Source of the DNA: Candidatus Hodarchaeota archaeon
GTDB taxonomy: Archaea > Asgardarchaeota > Heimdallarchaeia > Hodarchaeales > Hodarchaeaceae
NCBI GenBank assembly: GCA_030589605.1
Contig: JAUUVJ010000183.1
Span: forward strand, 1 to 7,711
Direction of reading: 5' to 3'
Length of the DNA: 7,711 nucleotides
How positions within the stretch are numbered: position 1 is the first letter of the stretch; each line of letters begins with the position of its first letter. The position numbers and the translations under genes were made by a program. Under the pieces are notes generated by a model. It saw only the letters and a program-made list of their open reading frames with translations. It searched no databases and was not told where the DNA came from. Below, one piece after another: positions 5,624-7,711 of this stretch.

Positions 5624-7654
5624 TTGGTGAAAAAAATCTCCGAAAATTATGACGAAGTTCTCACAGAAGTAACTCAACTACGTTATAAGGGGAAATTCGA
5701 ACCTGCTTTGAGCTTGATTGAAACGCATTTAACAAGCAAGGATTTGAAACCTGAAACGAAAATCAAATATGCTCTTCTAAAAGCATCGGTTCTAAATACC
5801 ATGGGTAAGTATAAAAGATTAAATATTTTTCTGGATGAATTAGTTGAGGAAATCATTCACTTGAATTTACCTGTTGAATATTTAAAGGCCAAAATTTTGA
5901 AAGTTAGTACCCTACAGCAGCTAAATAAAAGAGAAGCAAGTCTTGCCTTAATTGAGGGATTGGATGACTATATTGTCAAACACAAAGAGTTATCTTTAGA
6001 AATACAAAAACACGTCAAATCAACTCTTCTTTATCATAAAGGAAATATATTATGGTATACAGGAGAATTTGATAATGCCTTAGAGCATCTTACTAGAAGT
6101 ATGAATCTTGTAAAAAAGACTGATGACCAAGAACTGCTAGGAATGATTTATAATAGAATTGGTGCAGTTTATGGAAATAAAGGGATGTTTGACAAATGTT
6201 TAAAGTATCTTAAGAAGAATTTAGATATCCAACTAAACTTAATGAATAAAAGAGAGATCGCAACCGCATATAACAATATCGGGGAAACGTACTTCCAGAC
6301 GGGAGAATATGATATGGCATTGGAATGTTACGAAAATTGCTTTTATATAGATGAAGAAATCGGAAATAAAACAGATATTGGTATTTCATTAGCCAATGTA
6401 GGTAGAGCTCACTCATTTCGTGGAAATCACGAGAAAGCTTTGGAAACTCTTAAAAAAGCCTTAATATTAAACGAGGAGGCAAATGATGATTATACAACAA
6501 GTGATTCATTACACTATCTTATTCAATTATTACTCGAGATGAAAGCTCCTATTACAGAAGTGAACCAGTATTTAAGAAAACTGGAAGAACTCTATAAACG
6601 TTCTAAGAACAATATTGTTCGTGATTATTATTTAATCTCTAAAGGTCTTGTTCTAAAGTCAAGTGAAGATTTAGCTCAAAAGATAGAAGCAAAAGGTTAT
6701 TTCAAAAGAATTGTAAAAGATGATTCAGCGATGTTTGATGTTGCGAACAATGCTGCTCTCAACTTGATTGAACTCTTGTTAATAGAACTAAAAAGCACTG
6801 AATCACCAAAGGTCTTGGTTGAAATTGAAGACTTAACCAATAGACTTCTAGGTATTGCTGAAAAACAGAATTTAGCACCTGTTCTCGTACAGACATTTTT
6901 ATTGCAGAGTAAACTCTCCCTCCTTCAACTAGAAATTAATAAAGCGAAAAAGTTACTAGATAAAGCAGGAGAACTTGCTGACGTAAAAGATTTACGGAAA
7001 TTATCATTAACTGTCATGAAAGAACAAAAAACATTATATGACAAATTGGACTCTTGGGAAAACGTCATCGATAAAAAAGTCTCAATACGTGAAAGAGTAG
7101 AAATGGCTCAAATCGAAGATACCTTACTAAAAATGACCAGTCATAGATTAGAACTTAATGATGATGTTGAATTTCTAACTAAGGAGTTTGATATCGATAA
7201 ACTAAGTTTACTTGTGTTTAGATTTGGAAGTAAAGGCGCTGAATTTTTTAGAGGTGTAGATCTACCCAAAAGTGAAAATATAGAACGAGATTTATATTTC
7301 ATGTCTGCTACTTTCATGACCATGGTAGGACAAGGAAATAATTATCATACAGGCCTTTTTGGCCCTCTTCCTGTGCCTATAAAAGGGTACTCTACCATTA
7401 TCTATTCTTTGATGATGAACGATCGCAATCAAACCGATAAAAGGTTGAAAGGAAAAACTTATGCGTTTTTCTGCCTCTTATATCCCCAACGATTTTCTAC
7501 TATGTTCTATCAAAGATCTATTATCGAAAAAACTTTTAAAACTAATATTATCAATTTAAAAGACCTTAATGAGGTAACTGAACCATTTTTGATTGATTTA
7601 AGAGAAGACATGCATCGCAAAATTATTGAGGTGTTTTCTCCAACTTCTATATAG
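5624..7654 (+). CDS. TPR-repeat protein with a distinct C-terminal alpha/beta domain
   Basis: A 676-residue protein, likely cytoplasmic: no signal peptide or membrane helix is seen. Tetratricopeptide repeats fill the first half, with units near 47-80, 85-118, 132-165, 173-206, 213-246 and 253-286. The clearest carry IYNRIGAVYGNKGMFDKCLK and AYNNIGETYFQTGEYDMALE. A helical, TPR-like but degenerate stretch runs from about 330 to 500. Residues about 505-670 form a separate domain with predicted strands KLSLLVFRFG and KGAEFFRGVD, then GLFGPLPVP, YSTIIYSLMMND and KTYAFFCLLYPQRF, ending in helices. I do not recognise it as a named family; its strand pattern is loosely reminiscent of longin/roadblock-like regulatory folds, which is speculation. 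TPRs point to a scaffold or protein-binding role. The start is TTG 5624, or GTG 5627 directly after it; the TATA spacing supports a leaderless start at either. No co-directional neighbour is visible in the 57 nt downstream. Confidence 0.85.
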   Translation: MVKKISENYDEVLTEVTQLRYKGKFEPALSLIETHLTSKDLKPETKIKYALLKASVLNTMGKYKRLNIFLDELVEEIIHLNLPVEYLKAKILKVSTLQQLNKREASLALIEGLDDYIVKHKELSLEIQKHVKSTLLYHKGNILWYTGEFDNALEHLTRSMNLVKKTDDQELLGMIYNRIGAVYGNKGMFDKCLKYLKKNLDIQLNLMNKREIATAYNNIGETYFQTGEYDMALECYENCFYIDEEIGNKTDIGISLANVGRAHSFRGNHEKALETLKKALILNEEANDDYTTSDSLHYLIQLLLEMKAPITEVNQYLRKLEELYKRSKNNIVRDYYLISKGLVLKSSEDLAQKIEAKGYFKRIVKDDSAMFDVANNAALNLIELLLIELKSTESPKVLVEIEDLTNRLLGIAEKQNLAPVLVQTFLLQSKLSLLQLEINKAKKLLDKAGELADVKDLRKLSLTVMKEQKTLYDKLDSWENVIDKKVSIRERVEMAQIEDTLLKMTSHRLELNDDVEFLTKEFDIDKLSLLVFRFGSKGAEFFRGVDLPKSENIERDLYFMSATFMTMVGQGNNYHTGLFGPLPVPIKGYSTIIYSLMMNDRNQTDKRLKGKTYAFFCLLYPQRFSTMFYQRSIIEKTFKTNIINLKDLNEVTEPFLIDLREDMHRKIIEVFSPTSI

Positions 7655-7711
7655 ATATCACAAATAACGTGCATCCACACTGGATATCATTTTAAGTCTT
7701 GAAATATAACA

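Noticed and set aside
7655..7711. Two GATATC sites in the last bases as a terminator hairpin
   Set aside because: GATATC is self-palindromic, the arms do not extend into a stem, and no T-run follows.

Overview
The window is AT-rich (roughly one third G+C by eye) and looks archaeal. Two promoter-like TATA boxes sit about 25 nt upstream of start codons, which fits leaderless mRNAs. TTG starts are frequent. The last gene encodes a TPR protein with a C-terminal domain of a kind I associate with Asgard archaea, perhaps a Heimdallarchaeia-like lineage. The archaeal call is moderately secure; the Asgard call is an inference from gene style only.

Layout, left to right. (1) The 3' half of an M20D-type metallo-amidohydrolase gene, cut by the left edge. 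(2) Two DNA methyltransferase genes in the same direction, 13 nt apart. The first has an SPPY catalytic motif and a permuted, partly duplicated architecture. The second is an NPPY adenine-type (gamma-class, Eco57I/TaqI-like) enzyme. (3) A convergent minus-strand gene, only 12 nt from the second methyltransferase, for a 130-residue STAS/SpoIIAA-like protein with its own TATA box. (4) An AT-rich spacer. (5) A minus-strand remnant of an MTH1187-type (PF01910, DUF77) thiamine-binding protein gene, interrupted by a one-base shift in a run of seven A and lacking a start codon. (6) A spacer with a 23-bp dyad and the promoter of the last gene. (7) A 676-residue TPR-repeat protein on the plus strand.

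The two methyltransferases probably act as a pair, for example each modifying one strand of an asymmetric site. No restriction endonuclease is visible, and the flanking genes look unrelated, so the pair appears solitary. The most unusual item is the 521-residue methyltransferase. Its N-terminal third looks like a decayed copy of its own catalytic half, giving the order decayed IV-VIII, then X-I-II-III, then active IV-VIII. That is the intermediate expected if circular permutation of methyltransferases proceeds by duplication and loss. Its 5' end may also carry a one-base deletion: the good Shine-Dalgarno and TTG at 608 are out of frame with the body of the gene.
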